A stretch of DNA of 11,903 nucleotides from DAOUBF01 sp034432795. GTDB lineage: Bacteria > Chloroflexota > Anaerolineae > DSLN01. Shown here piece after piece: positions 11,580 through 11,903 of the stretch. The notes under the pieces were generated by a model, which worked only from the letters and a program-made list of their open reading frames with translations, was not told where the DNA came from and searched no databases. How positions within the stretch are numbered: position 1 is the first letter of the stretch; the number at the start of each line of letters is the position of its first letter. The position numbers and the translations under genes are program-made. The stretch lies in the NCBI GenBank assembly GCA_034432795.1, contig DAOUBF010000027.1, positions 1 to 11,903 on the forward strand, given 5' to 3'.

Positions 11580-11903
11580 ATGGATAAATCCTTTATCTCC
11601 ATCTTCAATGTGCCCGGTCCCTACGGACGTTACCAGATTGAACCAGCAGAGCACCTTCTAGCTGGGCGAAACGTCATCCTCCAGGCTCCGACCGGCTCGG
11701 GCAAGACCAGGGCGGCGCTTTTCCCATACCTCCTGGCCCGAAGAGAAGGGATTGACTTCCCTCGAAAGCTACTCTACTGCGTGCCCATGCGGGTGCTGGC
11801 CCGGAGCTTCTACGATGACCTTAAGAAGGATGGGCGCCACAGCGATGTAGACGCTCGCCTGCAAACCGGAGAGCAGCAGGATGACCGACGACTGGAGGGT
11901 GAG
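11580..11903 (+). CDS. cas3: CRISPR-associated helicase Cas3, N-terminal part (runs off the right edge)
   Basis: The visible 108 residues start a DEAD/DEAH-type helicase. ILQAPTGSGKTRAALFPYLLA is motif I (Walker A), FPRKLLYCVPMRVLARSFYDDL is motif Ia, and LQTGEQQDDRRLEGE ends at the edge. The pairing of VPMRVLA with TGEQ-x-D-R-LEG is what I associate with Cas3 of type I CRISPR systems, notably the I-G/I-U (GSU0051-like) group, which unwinds and degrades target DNA recruited by Cascade. There is no HD nuclease domain in front of the helicase, so it would follow or be separate. The ATG at 11580 is preferred to the adjacent one at 11577 because GAGGAG is then 5 bases upstream. Subtype cannot be settled without the neighbouring genes. 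Confidence 0.8.
   Translation, partial: MDKSFISIFNVPGPYGRYQIEPAEHLLAGRNVILQAPTGSGKTRAALFPYLLARREGIDFPRKLLYCVPMRVLARSFYDDLKKDGRHSDVDARLQTGEQQDDRRLEGE

Noticed and set aside
11172..11654. 160-aa minus-strand open frame
   Set aside because: It runs through AT-rich intergenic DNA and into the antisense of the Cas3 gene, with no family resemblance and no ribosome binding site.

Overview
The window looks like chromosomal DNA of a Chloroflexota bacterium, probably an Anaerolineae/Caldilineae-type or Roseiflexus-like lineage. This is inference from several signals: high GC, a mevalonate-pathway decarboxylase, a LysW-like zinc-ribbon protein, a solitary Flp-type pilin, and GC-rich palindromic repeats in intergenic DNA. 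No rRNA or other marker fixes the taxonomy.

Layout from left to right. (1) 1-332, minus: N-terminal part of a GlpF-type aquaglyceroporin. It has a long leader carrying a consensus sigma70 promoter, an operator-like inverted repeat and a possible leader peptide. (2) 820-1001: a G-quadruplex-prone tract and a cluster of palindromic hairpin repeats. (3) 1007-2089, minus: an atypical isocitrate/isopropylmalate dehydrogenase-family protein. (4) 2287-2433, minus: a tiny Flp-type pilin with its own promoter and terminator. (5) 2563-2773, plus: an apparent stand-alone structured RNA gene with promoter, long-range stem and strong terminator, which I could not assign to a family. (6) 2879-3088, plus: a LysW-like zinc ribbon with a very acidic tail, with its own promoter and terminator.

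(7) 9863 down to 3180, minus: a seven-gene operon. Its order is tandem-repeat membrane protein, MarR regulator, CatE-like two-module VOC protein, ABC ATPase, ABC-2 permease, 12-TM MFS exporter and 14-TM DHA2 MFS exporter. The promoter is TTGACA-17-TATCAT, with a 21-bp MarR-style palindrome just downstream. MarR/VOC and VOC/ATPase overlap by ATGA, and the other upstream gaps are 9-28 bp. The content suggests an inducible defence against a toxic aromatic or quinone-like compound: ring cleavage plus three exporters, autoregulated by the MarR protein.

(8) 9891-10880, minus: a diphosphomevalonate or phosphomevalonate decarboxylase, preceded by a possible 31-aa ORF with a strong ribosome binding site. 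(9) About 11000-11570: AT-richer DNA with no convincing large gene, containing a plus-strand promoter. (10) 11580 to the right edge, plus: the N-terminus of a Cas3-like helicase, marking the start of a CRISPR-Cas locus outside the window. No CRISPR array is visible inside.

The least explained items are the structured RNA, the LysW-like protein with its non-canonical tail, the internally duplicated membrane protein heading the MarR operon, and the leader of the aquaglyceroporin gene.
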